A stretch of DNA of 64,000 nt from Melghiribacillus thermohalophilus (GTDB lineage: Bacteria; Bacillota; Bacilli; Bacillales; Alkalibacillaceae): contig NZ_SMAN01000012.1 of NCBI RefSeq assembly GCF_004342905.1, forward strand, positions 18,225 to 82,224, in the 5' to 3' direction. Every line of letters begins with the position of its first letter. Position 1 is the first letter of the stretch. The notes beneath the pieces were generated by a model. It was not told the DNA's origin. It saw only the letters and a program-made list of their open reading frames with translations, and did not search any database. Shown piece after piece: positions 1 through 8,397 of the stretch. Made by a program: the position numbers and the translations under genes.

Positions 1-1
1 T

Positions 2-1354
2 TCACGAAAAGACTACCAGGATATTGTGATTCCAGCAAAGTACAACAAACGTCTGTTAGGATTTGGATCGAAACGAAATTTTGAAGAACCCGGCTTTTAC
101 ATAAAAAACACCATGTTTCCAAAACAATCCGATGAGCTTCGGATGGATCAGGAACCAAAAATCATGACAAAAGTATATGAGATTGATAAAGAACTATTAT
201 TCGCCCGAAAGGAACATCGGGAGGACAGGTTGATTGACCCCTATCTATTGACCGATGAGGATGCTGTTGTGATTGGTCCCAACTGCCGCTATCCCTTCCG
301 GCTGAAAGGGTTAATCGGTATGTCTGGAATGAGCTACGGAGCGCTAGGCGAACGGGCTATTGAAGCATTATCCACCGGGCTGGGACGTGCAGGGGGAACC
401 TGGATGAATACCGGAGAAGGAGGCATTTCCGATTATCACTTGAAAGGTAATGTGGATCTCATCATGCAAATTGGACCCGGATTATTTGGAGTCCGGACGA
501 AGGATGGCGAATTTTCCTGGGAGTTATTGAAGAAAAAAAGCGAACTGGAGCAGGTGAAAGCGATAGAGCTGAAGTTTGCACAGGGAGCTAAAACGAGAGG
601 CGGACACATTGAAGCAGAAAAAGTGACGCCGGAAATCGCCAAAATCCGAAACCTTGAACCATACCAATCCGTTGACAGCCCTAATCGGTTCAACGAATTT
701 ACAGATACAGTATCAATGATTGAATTTGTGGAGGAAATCCGGTCGGTTACTGGGCTCCCGACAGGAATTAAGATTGTTGCAGGGCACCGCTCCGAGTTGG
801 AAGAACTGGCCCGCATCATGAAAGAAACCGGGAAAGGCCCGGATTTTATAACGGTTGACGGCGGTGAAGGGGGAACCGGTGCCACCTATCAGGAACTGGC
901 TGACAGTGTCGGGCTGCCGCTCCGTTCTGGCCTGCCACTGGTTCACGATGTACTGTCGAAATTTGGTGTGCGTGACCGAGTAAAAATCATCGCTTCCGGA
1001 AAATTATTTACGCCGGACCGAATCGCGGTAGCACTGGCCATGGGAGCTGACCTTGTCCATATTGCTCGGGCTTTTATGGTGACCGTCGGCTGCATCATGG
1101 CTCAGGTTTGCCATACAAATAACTGTCCAGTAGGGGTAGCAACCACTGACCCTGACTTGCAGAAAGCTTTAAGCATAGATGAAAAATCGTATCGAGTGAC
1201 CAACTACCTCGTTTCCCTGAGGGAAGGATTGTACAACCTGGCCGCAGCCAGCGGAATTGAAAGCCCCGTTGAATTTTCCCGTAGACATATTGTGTATAAA
1301 GATCAATTTGACCGGCTGCATGAAATAAACTCGGTGAAAGGGCCAGGAGCCTGA
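2..1354 (+). CDS. FMN-binding glutamate synthase-like protein (5' partial)
   Basis: This is the FMN-binding alpha/beta-barrel of a glutamate synthase large-subunit relative, of the type of Bacillus YerD. The barrel glycines (GMSYGALGERA, DGGEGGTGATYQEL) are present. A three-cysteine cluster motif, GCIMAQVCHTNNCPVG (Cys356, 362 and 367 counted from the GTG at 26), matches the 3Fe-4S site of GOGAT. The reading frame stays open from that GTG back to base 2, and family members are longer with an N-terminal membrane segment, so I infer the true start lies outside the window. There is no glutaminase domain, so ammonia-dependent or non-canonical electron-transfer activity is likely; the exact substrate is unknown. 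Confidence 0.85.
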   Translation, partial: SRKDYQDIVIPAKYNKRLLGFGSKRNFEEPGFYIKNTMFPKQSDELRMDQEPKIMTKVYEIDKELLFARKEHREDRLIDPYLLTDEDAVVIGPNCRYPFRLKGLIGMSGMSYGALGERAIEALSTGLGRAGGTWMNTGEGGISDYHLKGNVDLIMQIGPGLFGVRTKDGEFSWELLKKKSELEQVKAIELKFAQGAKTRGGHIEAEKVTPEIAKIRNLEPYQSVDSPNRFNEFTDTVSMIEFVEEIRSVTGLPTGIKIVAGHRSELEELARIMKETGKGPDFITVDGGEGGTGATYQELADSVGLPLRSGLPLVHDVLSKFGVRDRVKIIASGKLFTPDRIAVALAMGADLVHIARAFMVTVGCIMAQVCHTNNCPVGVATTDPDLQKALSIDEKSYRVTNYLVSLREGLYNLAAASGIESPVEFSRRHIVYKDQFDRLHEINSVKGPGA

Positions 1355-1366
1355 AGAGAGGGATGT

Positions 1367-1400
1367 TAAAAAAAATGGATCTGGTAAACTGCACCAGATT
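1367..1400 (-). terminator. Rho-independent terminator for the small membrane gene
   Basis: ATCTGGT pairs with ACCAGAT around a 7-base loop. A run of eight A lies on the plus-strand 5' side, which is a U-run on the minus strand. It ends the minus-strand gene that stops at 1400 and separates it from the convergent glutamate synthase-like gene. Confidence 0.75.
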
Positions 1401-1642
1401 TAATGATGACCAACATTTCTATTGCTGATAAAAAATATAATTGCCAAAACGAAATGAATGACTGGAACAAATTTGGCCCATGGATATAAAGGATAAAAAC
1501 TGAAATACACCGCAACAGGCGTCATCGTTAATCCACTTACGGCCATCAACCACCATAATCGTTTCCAGAAAGCTGCTATGAATGTAATGACAGAAACCGT
1601 TAACAGAAACCAGAAGAGAAATCCAGCCCAGTAAAATTCCAT
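1400..1642 (-). CDS. small three-helix membrane protein (80 aa)
   Basis: I place the start at the ATG complementary to 1640-1642, because AGGAGGAGGG lies just upstream. A longer upstream extension of the frame lacks such a site. The 80-residue product has three hydrophobic stretches (about 4-26, 28-50 and 57-73) rich in Trp and Phe, and ends in a short polar tail with two His. I do not recognise the family and infer only an integral membrane protein. It is transcribed alone and has its own terminator. Confidence 0.65.
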   Translation of the reverse strand: MEFYWAGFLFWFLLTVSVITFIAAFWKRLWWLMAVSGLTMTPVAVYFSFYPLYPWAKFVPVIHFVLAIIFFISNRNVGHH

Positions 1643-1726
1643 ATAATCCCTCCTCCTACTTGTATTATATGCTAAAACATGAATAAATTTAAATGTTAAA
1701 TTCATGTCAGGAGGGAAAGAACACAC

Positions 1727-2216
1727 AAACGATACACCAGTGTCACAGCATGTTCATTCAAATAGACCCGGTATGTCTGGAAAAGAAATATCCCTTTTCA
1801 TTTTAGAGGGTGAAGGACAAATCAAGACTTAAAAATGGCATCCCATCTATAACCAAGCTCCTCAGCAACCAATCACGCTGAGCCACAAAGTTTTATCCCA
1901 CACGAAGTTCATCAAAAGACAAATCAAGACGAATACCCGAGAAACATGTTTTGCATATGGCCGATGAAGGACAAAGCCTGTCTTACATATATTGATTGTG
2001 TCCTTTATTTGGCATGTGGGAGACATATCCTGCCTTGCATACTGTGAAAATGTCCGTCAAATGTCTGGTGAAGAACATAACTTGCCTGACATACTGTGAA
2101 ATGATCCTTCATTTCACCTGTGAAGCACAGACTTACACAAAAACAAAAAAGACATGTCTGACACTAAAAGTAAAGATCGGCCCATTTTGTCAATTCTTTT
2201 TCCATCGAGGTTCATA
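1727..2216. other. gene-poor spacer with degenerate short direct repeats
   Basis: No convincing gene. Short motifs recur: GACAAATCAAGAC near 1815 and 1917, TGAAGGACAA near 1811 and 1964, and CATACTGTGAAA at 2038 and 2090. The spacing is irregular. The one plus-strand ORF here (1996-2262) has no ribosome site and a low-complexity translation. It looks like decayed repeat sequence. Confidence 0.4.
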
Positions 2217-2247
2217 TAAAAACGCCTGGACCATCATGTTCCAGACG
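2217..2247 (-). terminator. terminator downstream of lipA
   Basis: CGCCTGGA (2223-2230) pairs with TCCAGACG (2240-2247), including one G-U pair. Five A on the plus-strand 5' side give a U-run for minus-strand transcripts. It lies about 100 bases after the lipA stop. Confidence 0.7.
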
Positions 2248-2344
2248 TTAGTAACTTGCTGAACCAGAATAAAGTATACGATTTACATGAACGGCTTTGA
2301 CAGCCAGAAACGGCACAACATTGACGGAAAACCAATGAACTCAA

Positions 2345-3277
2345 TTAGCTTTGATCAGCCGCTTTTTGAATATAATGCTTTTCGTATTGTTCCCTTCTGC
2401 GCTTGGCTGCTTCGCTTACCTGCTCATCCGCATGGTAGGACGAACGGACAAGGGGGCCAGCCTGACAATGTTTGAACCCTTTTTCACGGGCAATCCGGCT
2501 TAACTCTGCAAATTCTTCCGGACGGTAATAGCGTTCAACTTTTAAGTGTTTGCGGGTTGGCTGCAGGTACTGGCCAATGGTTAAAATATCTACATCATGG
2601 GCCAAAAGATCATCCATGGCTTCCAGGATTTCTTCTTTCGTTTCCCCCAGACCAACCATGATGCTGGATTTCGTCGGAGTATCCGGTGCAATTTCTTTCA
2701 CCCGCTTCAAAAGCTCAAGTGAACGGTCATAGGTCGCCTTTGCCCGGACTCTTGGGGTCAGGCGGCGGACGGTTTCAATATTGTGATTGAAAATATCGGG
2801 TTTCGCATCCATCAATGTGTGCAGGCTTTCATAATCTCCTTTCATGTCTGAAGGCAGTACTTCAACTGTACAGCCCGGATTGCGGCGGCGAATAGCCCGT
2901 ATGGTTTCGGCAAAAACGGCTGCTCCGCCATCTTCCAGATCATCCCTTGCTACAGCTGTGACCACCACATGGCGAAGTCCCATTATTTCAACAGATTCTG
3001 CCACGCGTTCCGGCTCCTGCCAGTCCAGTTCCGTCGGTTTTCCGGTCTGAACGGCACAGAATCGGCAGGCGCGGGTACAGATACGACCTAAAATCATAAA
3101 GGTAGCCGTTTTTCGAACAGCCCAGCATTCATGAATGTTGGGGCACTTTGCCTCTTCACAAACCGTATGTAGGCGTTTTTCCCGCATCATTTTCTTCAGA
3201 CCCGTATAGTTTTTATTCGTGTTTAATTTAATTTTAAGCCATTCCGGCTTGCGTACGTATTCTTCTCTTTTGCTCAT
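2345..3277 (-). CDS. lipA: lipoyl synthase
   Basis: Radical-SAM enzyme that inserts two sulfurs into octanoyl groups on lipoyl-domain proteins to make lipoate. The 310-residue length is normal for the family. The auxiliary cluster cysteines are Cys40, Cys45 and Cys51 ([12 protein letters not shown]) and the radical-SAM cluster is Cys67, Cys71 and Cys74 (CTRACRFC). The C-terminal RSSYHAD motif is also present. It starts two bases after the lipM stop, so the two are almost certainly co-transcribed and probably coupled. Together they supply octanoyl transfer and sulfur insertion. Confidence 0.97.
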   Translation of the reverse strand: MSKREEYVRKPEWLKIKLNTNKNYTGLKKMMREKRLHTVCEEAKCPNIHECWAVRKTATFMILGRICTRACRFCAVQTGKPTELDWQEPERVAESVEIMGLRHVVVTAVARDDLEDGGAAVFAETIRAIRRRNPGCTVEVLPSDMKGDYESLHTLMDAKPDIFNHNIETVRRLTPRVRAKATYDRSLELLKRVKEIAPDTPTKSSIMVGLGETKEEILEAMDDLLAHDVDILTIGQYLQPTRKHLKVERYYRPEEFAELSRIAREKGFKHCQAGPLVRSSYHADEQVSEAAKRRREQYEKHYIQKAADQS

Positions 3278-3279
3278 GT

Positions 3280-4119
3280 TTAAACCACCCCTTCTGCTTT
3301 CTCCCGTTTGTAAGTCCAGGCATCCGTGCTGTAACGGGTGTCAGCCAAATTTTGAACCTCTTCCAGCTGTTCACTGGTTAACTCAAATGGTTGAAGCTCG
3401 ATACCCAATCCTGAACGGAAGCCTTCATAAAAGGCATCTTTCACTTCTTCGACCGGCACCTCTCGTTTCAGTACTTCTTCAATCGTAATCGCCCTTTCCG
3501 CAAACTTCTCCTTCGCGCGCTGCCGTATCTTGTCACTGGAATACTCAAACAGATCGAAAAGAACTTCGGTATCCATGCTGATGGGAACAGAACCATGCTG
3601 GAGAATGACCCCCTTTTGTCTCGTCTGGGCACTTCCCGCTGCTTTTTTCCCATCAATCACAAGTTCATACCAGGAAGGCTCTTCAAAACAGACCGCCGAA
3701 CTGTTTTTCCCCAGTTTACGTTCCGGTATCGAAAACTCTGCCTGAATGCCAAGGTTGCGGTAGCCTTCCAAAATGCCCTGGGAAATCACTCGGTAAGCCT
3801 CCGTGACCGTTTTCGGCATTTTTTCATGCTCCTCGCTGACCACCACACTATAGGTGAGCTCATGGTCATGGAGCACCGCCCTTCCGCCGGTCAGCCTGCG
3901 CACCATATCAAACCCGTGCTTTTCAACGGCTTCCACACGTATTTTCCCCTGGATTTTTTGAAAATACCCGAGGGACAAACCTGCCGGCTTCCACTGATAA
4001 AAGCGCAATACCGGCGGGATCAACCCCTGACTGTGCCAGTTTAAAAGCGCTTCATCAAGAGCCATGTTAAAAGCAGGTGTCTGAATATCTGTATCTATAA
4101 AAAACCATGTTTCCTTCAT
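3280..4119 (-). CDS. lipM: octanoyltransferase LipM
   Basis: Member of the biotin/lipoate protein ligase fold, 279 residues. It moves octanoate from octanoyl-ACP to a lipoyl-domain protein, GcvH in Bacillus. Evidence for LipM rather than LplA or LipL is close similarity over the whole length, the [18 protein letters not shown] block, a catalytic-type Cys144 in [13 protein letters not shown], and the [16 protein letters not shown] block. It is the first gene of the lipM-lipA pair. In Bacillus subtilis the two genes are apart, so this linkage is a local feature. No lipL is visible in the window. Confidence 0.92.
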   Translation of the reverse strand: MKETWFFIDTDIQTPAFNMALDEALLNWHSQGLIPPVLRFYQWKPAGLSLGYFQKIQGKIRVEAVEKHGFDMVRRLTGGRAVLHDHELTYSVVVSEEHEKMPKTVTEAYRVISQGILEGYRNLGIQAEFSIPERKLGKNSSAVCFEEPSWYELVIDGKKAAGSAQTRQKGVILQHGSVPISMDTEVLFDLFEYSSDKIRQRAKEKFAERAITIEEVLKREVPVEEVKDAFYEGFRSGLGIELQPFELTSEQLEEVQNLADTRYSTDAWTYKREKAEGVV

Positions 4120-4362
4120 ATTGCTTCCCTCGCTTTGCTGAGAGCATGACTAGAGAACATCAAAAACATTTTAACAATCCTATGTGAACTTTACAAATAT
4201 ATAGTGGAATAATGATTTTTAAAAAAAAGAAAAAGACAAGAATGTGCAAAATGATTGGTTCCCTGCCGAAAAATTTTCAGTGTAAAAGGAAGTTGTGCAA
4301 TCATTGTCGAATTAAGCTTATATGTCTGATTAGGGCAATAAAATAAAAAATCTTTTGGGGGG

Positions 4363-5097
4363 ATGAACATGAAGTGTCCAAACTGCGGACAGGAAGTAGA
4401 TGAAGAGTTATTTTGTTTTAACTGTGGGACTTCACTGAAAAAAGCGATGGATGAGACAGAGGAAGGTCTGTCACCTTTAGACAAACCTGCAGATGAGTCC
4501 TCGAAATCCACTAGCTTGAATGGGTACGCTCAATATTTGTTGACCTACTTCAAACAGCCCTCAAATGCCAAAAACCTGAACGAAGAAGGCTTTATATATG
4601 GCATGATCACTATGGGACTATTTGGATTCATGGTTTCACTATTTGTTTTCATATCATTGAATCATCCGCTGTTTGGAAATGTGCCGTTTTTTCAATTTTT
4701 CGTGATGCCACTTCTCGCAATTTTCGCTATGCAGTTGGTGGTGGCAGGAGCAGTGTATGGCGCCCTCTACATGATGAAAGCTGATGTCAGCTTGAAAGCG
4801 GTGTTCGCTCAATTCGGGGGCTATGTCATTCCATTTTTGATCATCTATCTGGCTGGATTTTTATTAAGTATGCTGGATTTAAATACTCTTTCGGTTATTT
4901 TCAGTTTGATTGGAACCCTTGGTGCCCTCTTTGTCATTCCAGTATTCATTTTGAAGGAAAAATTGCCGAAAGAACGGGTCCAATCCGTTGACTTCGTATA
5001 TCTGCTGTTCGGTATTTACGCTCTATCATTTATCTTCCTTAGCTTCACGATGCGGGTCTATATGCGGCTGCTCATTCCTGCTTTTATGGGGTTGTAA
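4363..5097 (+). CDS. zinc-ribbon multi-pass membrane protein
   Basis: A short N-terminal zinc ribbon with two CxxC knuckles (Cys5/Cys8 and Cys18/Cys21) is followed by an acidic linker and then about five hydrophobic helices from residue 85 to the end (244 aa). This layout is common in Bacillus proteins with Yip1-like membrane regions, but I cannot assign a role. GGGGGG lies upstream of the ATG run; the second ATG (MKCPNC) is an equally good start. The GNAT gene follows after 40 bases. Confidence 0.75.
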   Translation: MNMKCPNCGQEVDEELFCFNCGTSLKKAMDETEEGLSPLDKPADESSKSTSLNGYAQYLLTYFKQPSNAKNLNEEGFIYGMITMGLFGFMVSLFVFISLNHPLFGNVPFFQFFVMPLLAIFAMQLVVAGAVYGALYMMKADVSLKAVFAQFGGYVIPFLIIYLAGFLLSMLDLNTLSVIFSLIGTLGALFVIPVFILKEKLPKERVQSVDFVYLLFGIYALSFIFLSFTMRVYMRLLIPAFMGL

Positions 5098-5137
5098 CCC
5101 TCGGATCATCCTGTTAATATGGCTAAAAGGAGCTGAA

Positions 5138-5992
5138 ATGATGCGCTGGATGAAATATGAACGTGCCACAGAATTTGATCGTAAAGTTAAACCTTTGTTG
5201 CTAAAACATGAAGCCTGTCATAATCTTCCCATTGGTGTGTTAAACCGCCTTCTGAATCAGCATGATCTTGGGGATATCCTGATGGCCACCGTCGAGAATA
5301 AACAAAAGATCCTCGGGTCTTTTTTCATGACGCCTCCTCATCATTTGATTGTAACATTCCATGACGCAGATCAGATAGCCCGTACAGCTGAGTTTGCTGC
5401 AAAAAAACTGGCCGCTTCTAAGGTCAAGATTCCCAGTCTGATCGGAGAAAAACATCAGGTCTCTGTATTCGCAGAATCCTGGAAAAAGATTAGCGGACAG
5501 GATTACAAGTTAGGAATGAAGCAGCGGATTTATCAGCTGTCCGAAGTTGAAGATATTCCGGAAAGTGAAGGAAGTATGCGGATGGCGACAAAAGAAGATC
5601 TGTCATTTTTAGAAGATTGGGTGCTTGCTTTCAATAGAGAAACGCCAGAACGTCCCCTCTCAAGGGAGGAAGCGGCTCAATTAGCCGAGCATAGAGTACA
5701 AGAGGGGTCTCTTTATTTATGGGAAGTGAAACACAAGCCGGTCGCCATGGCCGCTCGAACTAGAAAAACTGACCATGGACAGACCGTTTCTCTCGTATAT
5801 ACTCCTATTGAAGAGCGTAAGAAAGGATACGCCTCTTCTCTGGTCAAACACCTGAGCCGGGAAATATTAAACGATTATACCTTCTGTTTCCTGTACACTG
5901 ATCTAGCGAATCCAACTTCTAATAAAATTTATACTAGAATCGGATATCAGCCCGTTTGTGATTCTCTTGTTTTAGAGATAGTAGATGATTGA
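5138..5992 (+). CDS. GNAT-family N-acetyltransferase
   Basis: About 284 residues. The C-terminal half carries the acetyl-CoA binding fold: SLVYTPIEERKKGYASSLVKHL matches motif A, with the phosphate loop RKKGYAS. It is followed by FCFLYTDLANPTSNKIYTRIGYQPV, the typical N-terminus-of-helix YxxxGY end. The start is chosen after AAAAGGAG at 5126-5133; an open extension back to 4988 runs into the preceding gene and lacks a ribosome site. The N-terminal half, predicted to help bind the acceptor, is not diagnostic, so the substrate is unknown. Confidence 0.85.
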   Translation: MMRWMKYERATEFDRKVKPLLLKHEACHNLPIGVLNRLLNQHDLGDILMATVENKQKILGSFFMTPPHHLIVTFHDADQIARTAEFAAKKLAASKVKIPSLIGEKHQVSVFAESWKKISGQDYKLGMKQRIYQLSEVEDIPESEGSMRMATKEDLSFLEDWVLAFNRETPERPLSREEAAQLAEHRVQEGSLYLWEVKHKPVAMAARTRKTDHGQTVSLVYTPIEERKKGYASSLVKHLSREILNDYTFCFLYTDLANPTSNKIYTRIGYQPVCDSLVLEIVDD

Positions 5993-6008
5993 GTCGGGCT
6001 GTGATGGA

Positions 6009-6301
6009 ATGAACCGCAAATATACCTTGATCTTAAGCGTAATCCTATCATTCTTGTTCATCTTTGTTTCGGATGACACTCTGGTTCAAGAGAATGGATA
6101 TCGATTCGGACTTCCCTTTCAATTCATCACCTTTTATGGCTCAGAACTTCCTGAATACAAGTGGCAGCTATTTAGCTTACAAACATTCGATCGGCAACCA
6201 GTGTTCATTTCGGATACTTTTGGCTCAATGCCATGGTATTTTATGTGTTGATTCGAATTGTTACTAACGTCAAAAAACGGCCTGGCATCTCAAATGAGTA
6301 A
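6009..6301 (+). pseudogene. small membrane protein gene with a one-base frameshift
   Basis: The first frame starts with a hydrophobic helix (MNRKYTLILSVILSFLFIFV) and continues VSDDTLVQENGYRFGLPF. It ends abruptly at a TGA at 6249-6251. Adding one T to the T-run at 6218-6221 would extend it as FWLNAMVFYVLIRIV, a second membrane helix, then a basic tail ending at TAA 6299-6301. I infer a two-helix small protein broken by a single deletion in a homopolymer. A sequencing or assembly error is equally possible. It overlaps the GNAT stop region, which suggests co-transcription. Confidence 0.6.
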
Positions 6302-6319
6302 ATGCCAGGCACTTTTTTT
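6280..6319 (+). terminator. terminator after the zinc-ribbon/GNAT unit
   Basis: GCCTGGCAT (6280-6288) pairs perfectly with ATGCCAGGC (6302-6310), and seven T follow at 6313-6319. The stem contains the last codons of the frameshifted small gene, which supports that gene ending at 6301. Confidence 0.85.
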
Positions 6320-6320
6320 C

Positions 6321-6482
6321 CTAATGTTTGATCTGGATTCCTCTCTTATAACAATGGTTACATAATTTCATTTTGTATTCTTCCTCGGTTTTCAGTCCTC
6401 TTCCACAGCCTCGACAACATCCCAGATCCTGATCAATAAACTGATGATGGATCAACCATTCATCTGCCTGGTACACGGTCAT
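6321..6482 (-). CDS. small zinc-finger-like protein (53 aa)
   Basis: The 53-residue product has Cys pairs CCRGCG (residues 26-31) and CNHC (residues 45-48), spaced as in a single treble-clef or zinc-ribbon finger. The N-terminal part is acidic and helical. GGAAAGGAG sits four to five bases before the ATG. It is convergent with the preceding plus-strand unit. I do not recognise a named family; zinc binding is inferred only from the CxxC pattern. Confidence 0.65.
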   Translation of the reverse strand: MTVYQADEWLIHHQFIDQDLGCCRGCGRGLKTEEEYKMKLCNHCYKRGIQIKH

Positions 6483-6743
6483 TAGCTCCTTTCCCTCATT
6501 TATAAGGTCTTCATTTCAGTTATTCCCGATTTCATCCCCAATCAATAAAAATATTTTTACAAAATGTTGAACCTTTTCTCCCCCCTTTACCTCGCCACTC
6601 TATTGTTCTATGACAGAAAAATCATCAGGTGCGGGCTGCTTTTACCTGTTTAAGGAAAAGAGGGAACTGCCATTCCTTTTTCTTTCCTTTTCATGACTCA
6701 TCTACTACAATAAAAACAGACCATCATAAATGGGGTGTGTACC

Positions 6744-6926
6744 ATGAACCGTAAAGAACTGGAACAAAAAATCGCCGAGCTGAAAATGGACTATATCCGG
6801 ATTCAGGGCGACCTTGACAAAGTAGAGTCTATTGGAGGCAACGTATCACCTCTGGAAAAAACATTGCAGCACATGGAGGAAGAACTGAAAGAATTAAGGG
6901 AACAGCTCGCTGCTGCAAAGGAATAA
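6744..6926 (+). CDS. SE1832-like small coiled-coil protein (60 aa)
   Basis: A 60-residue charged helical protein beginning MNRKELEQKIAELKMDYIRI. It has heptad patterns over nearly its full length and a central GG turn, matching the SE1832 family of short Firmicutes proteins of unknown function. I prefer the ATG at 6744 to the GTG at 6735, because a TGGGG site lies eight bases before it. It is a single-gene unit ending at the hairpin at 6961. Confidence 0.75.
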   Translation: MNRKELEQKIAELKMDYIRIQGDLDKVESIGGNVSPLEKTLQHMEEELKELREQLAAAKE

Positions 6927-6960
6927 GCAGCCAGGCAAACTTTTGGACATATCAAGATTT

Positions 6961-7001
6961 AAACCCTCGTTACCTTTTTCAGATAACGAGGGTTTTGCTT
7001 T
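6961..7001. terminator. bidirectional terminator
   Basis: AAACCCTCGTTA pairs with TAACGAGGGTTT across an 11-base loop and is followed by a T-rich stretch. It lies between the plus-strand coiled-coil gene and the minus-strand methyltransferase, so it can serve both. Confidence 0.85.
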
Positions 7002-7021
7002 AATTCCGGTGATACGGTCAT

Positions 7022-7750
7022 CTAGCATAAACTTTTTCGCATAATATAGATAGCCCAGCCTGTAAACTCTCTCTCAAACTGAAGATAATCCGCCTGATGT
7101 TCATGTAAAAAATCGAGCACCTCCTGTTTTTCGGGGTGATCTGGATGATGTTCCAGCCATTTGATCAGGCCATACCAGTTGTCACAAATATACCGGTCCC
7201 ACTCATCCTGAGAAGAGCGAATAATATACTCCAGCTCAAACCCTGATTCTCGAATATCCTTCAGAAGTTCATATTCAGTCTGGGCTTCCTTCTGAAGTGA
7301 TTCTGGTGCATCACTTCTTGACAAATATCGCTCACCAATTACTGCACGTCCTTCATCCTTCATCATAGCTTCCAGGGTTTGAAGGGTTCTTTTGAAATCT
7401 CCATAAATAAAAGTAGCTCCAAGACAGGCGACCACGTCAAACTTTTCATCCGTTTTAAATTGCTTCCCGTCCATACAGACAAATTCCAGCCGATCCTCCA
7501 GGTTTAGTTCTTTAAACCTTGCTTCAGCCCGTTCTCTGGCATATGGCCGGATATCCACTCCAATACCGCTTATTTGAAAATGTTTTCCCCATAATGCGAG
7601 TGTTTCACCAAAACCTGCCCCTACATCCAGCACCCTTGAAGACTGGTCAACCTTCACAATTTCTCCTACTTTCAAGATTTTTTCTGGAGATGAAGGGTTA
7701 ATCACCTTCATATACTTCTCTGAAATATTAACCAGGTCAAAAAAATTCAT
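7022..7750 (-). CDS. class I SAM-dependent methyltransferase
   Basis: About 242 residues. The AdoMet-binding motif I is VLDVGAGFGET. It is followed by the acidic end of strand 2 (GIGVDIRPYA) and motif LEFVCMDGKQF. The fold matches the Methyltransf_11/25 type. I start it at the ATG of MNFFDLVN because GAGGAGG lies ten bases upstream; the frame is open further but without a site. The acceptor molecule cannot be told from sequence. Confidence 0.85.
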   Translation of the reverse strand: MNFFDLVNISEKYMKVINPSSPEKILKVGEIVKVDQSSRVLDVGAGFGETLALWGKHFQISGIGVDIRPYARERAEARFKELNLEDRLEFVCMDGKQFKTDEKFDVVACLGATFIYGDFKRTLQTLEAMMKDEGRAVIGERYLSRSDAPESLQKEAQTEYELLKDIRESGFELEYIIRSSQDEWDRYICDNWYGLIKWLEHHPDHPEKQEVLDFLHEHQADYLQFEREFTGWAIYIMRKSLC

Positions 7751-7778
7751 TGAGATATTCCTCCTCATGTATTTTTCA

Positions 7779-7821
7779 TAAAAAAGACAGGGACAGAACA
7801 GCATTGGTCCCATCCCTGCCT
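7779..7821 (-). terminator. minus-strand terminator (second of two)
   Basis: AGACAGGGA (7785-7793) pairs with TCCCTGCCT (7813-7821), with one G-U pair. Six A upstream on the plus strand give the U-run for minus transcripts. It lies just downstream of another minus-strand terminator at 7853-7876. Confidence 0.6.
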
Positions 7822-7852
7822 AAAAGGTCTGAAAATCGATCTTTAAGACGTG

Positions 7853-7876
7853 AAAAAACCGTGCGAAACAGCACGG
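7853..7876 (-). terminator. strong minus-strand terminator
   Basis: CCGTGC (7859-7864) pairs with GCACGG (7871-7876) across a six-base loop. Six A at 7853-7858 give the U-run. It ends whatever is transcribed leftward from the promoter near 8120-8148 and any read-through from the feo genes. Confidence 0.85.
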
Positions 7877-8119
7877 TACCATGACGTAAACTAGTTTTTT
7901 AAGATCCATGGAATTTACCGCTGTTCTTAACCATGGCTTTGTCCAAAAACCGGTCCCTTTCTAAAGCCCTTCACCTGTTTTGGGCATAGCAAGTCCTTGT
8001 CCTTGCTGCACAATTTTTTTACAGGGACATATCAGGAGTAACAAAGCCTTATTCAATTCGTTTAGTTAGTTAAGAACAACGACTTTCAAACAAATTTCCT
8101 CCTAACATCGATTACCTAT
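7877..8119 (-). ncRNA. candidate small RNA or tiny-peptide transcript next to feo
   Basis: A leftward promoter (8120-8148) and a strong terminator (7853-7876) frame about 250 bases with no ORF over 20 codons. A TAGGAGG ribosome site lies about 20 bases after the predicted start of transcription. The only reading frames behind it are TTG-started and stop after 7 codons. I infer either a regulatory RNA, a leader-like peptide or a decayed small gene. The feoB neighbourhood suggests, but does not show, a link to iron. Confidence 0.35.
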
Positions 8120-8148
8120 ATATAATCAAGTAATGAACAGGATGTCAA
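8120..8148 (-). promoter_or_regulatory. SigA-type promoter reading leftward
   Basis: On the minus strand a perfect TTGACA (8148-8143) and TTATAT (8125-8120) are separated by 17 bases. The -35 box overlaps the stop codon of the Cys-rich gene. No Fur box is visible nearby. Confidence 0.6.
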
Positions 8149-8378
8149 GATTCTTTCTCCTCTTTTTTAGCTTTATCGAGCGGCTGGTTTTCCTTTTTCA
8201 TCTTCTTCAAATATTCCTGTCTTTGTTCCGGAGAAACAATGGAACAGCCGGACTGACAGCTGTCTTTTAATGAACAGGTTCCACAGGGCCCTTCTTCGTG
8301 GCTCTTTTTCCAGAACCGGTACAAGTGCCAGGCTGCATAGCCAAATATCATAACCCCAAGGAAAATACTGATGAACAT
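8145..8378 (-). CDS. FeoB-associated Cys-rich membrane protein
   Basis: A 77-residue protein with one N-terminal membrane helix (residues 2-22). A short cysteine cluster follows (PCGTCSLKDSCQSGCS, four Cys near residues 32-45), then a Lys/Glu-rich tail. This matches the small FeoB-associated cysteine-rich proteins found after feoB in Firmicutes. These are thought to aid Fe(II) transport, although their mechanism is not settled. It starts 20 bases after the feoB stop and is the last gene of the feoAB operon. Confidence 0.85.
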   Translation of the reverse strand: MFISIFLGVMIFGYAAWHLYRFWKKSHEEGPCGTCSLKDSCQSGCSIVSPEQRQEYLKKMKKENQPLDKAKKEEKES

Positions 8379-8397
8379 TTCAAAAACCTCTTCCCTT

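Noticed and set aside
436..885. 149-codon minus-strand ORF
   Set aside because: Shadow of the glutamate synthase-like gene; low-complexity Ser-rich translation without a ribosome site.
1996..2262. 88-codon plus-strand ORF in the spacer before lipA
   Set aside because: No ribosome site; Cys/Thr-rich translation of decayed repeats.
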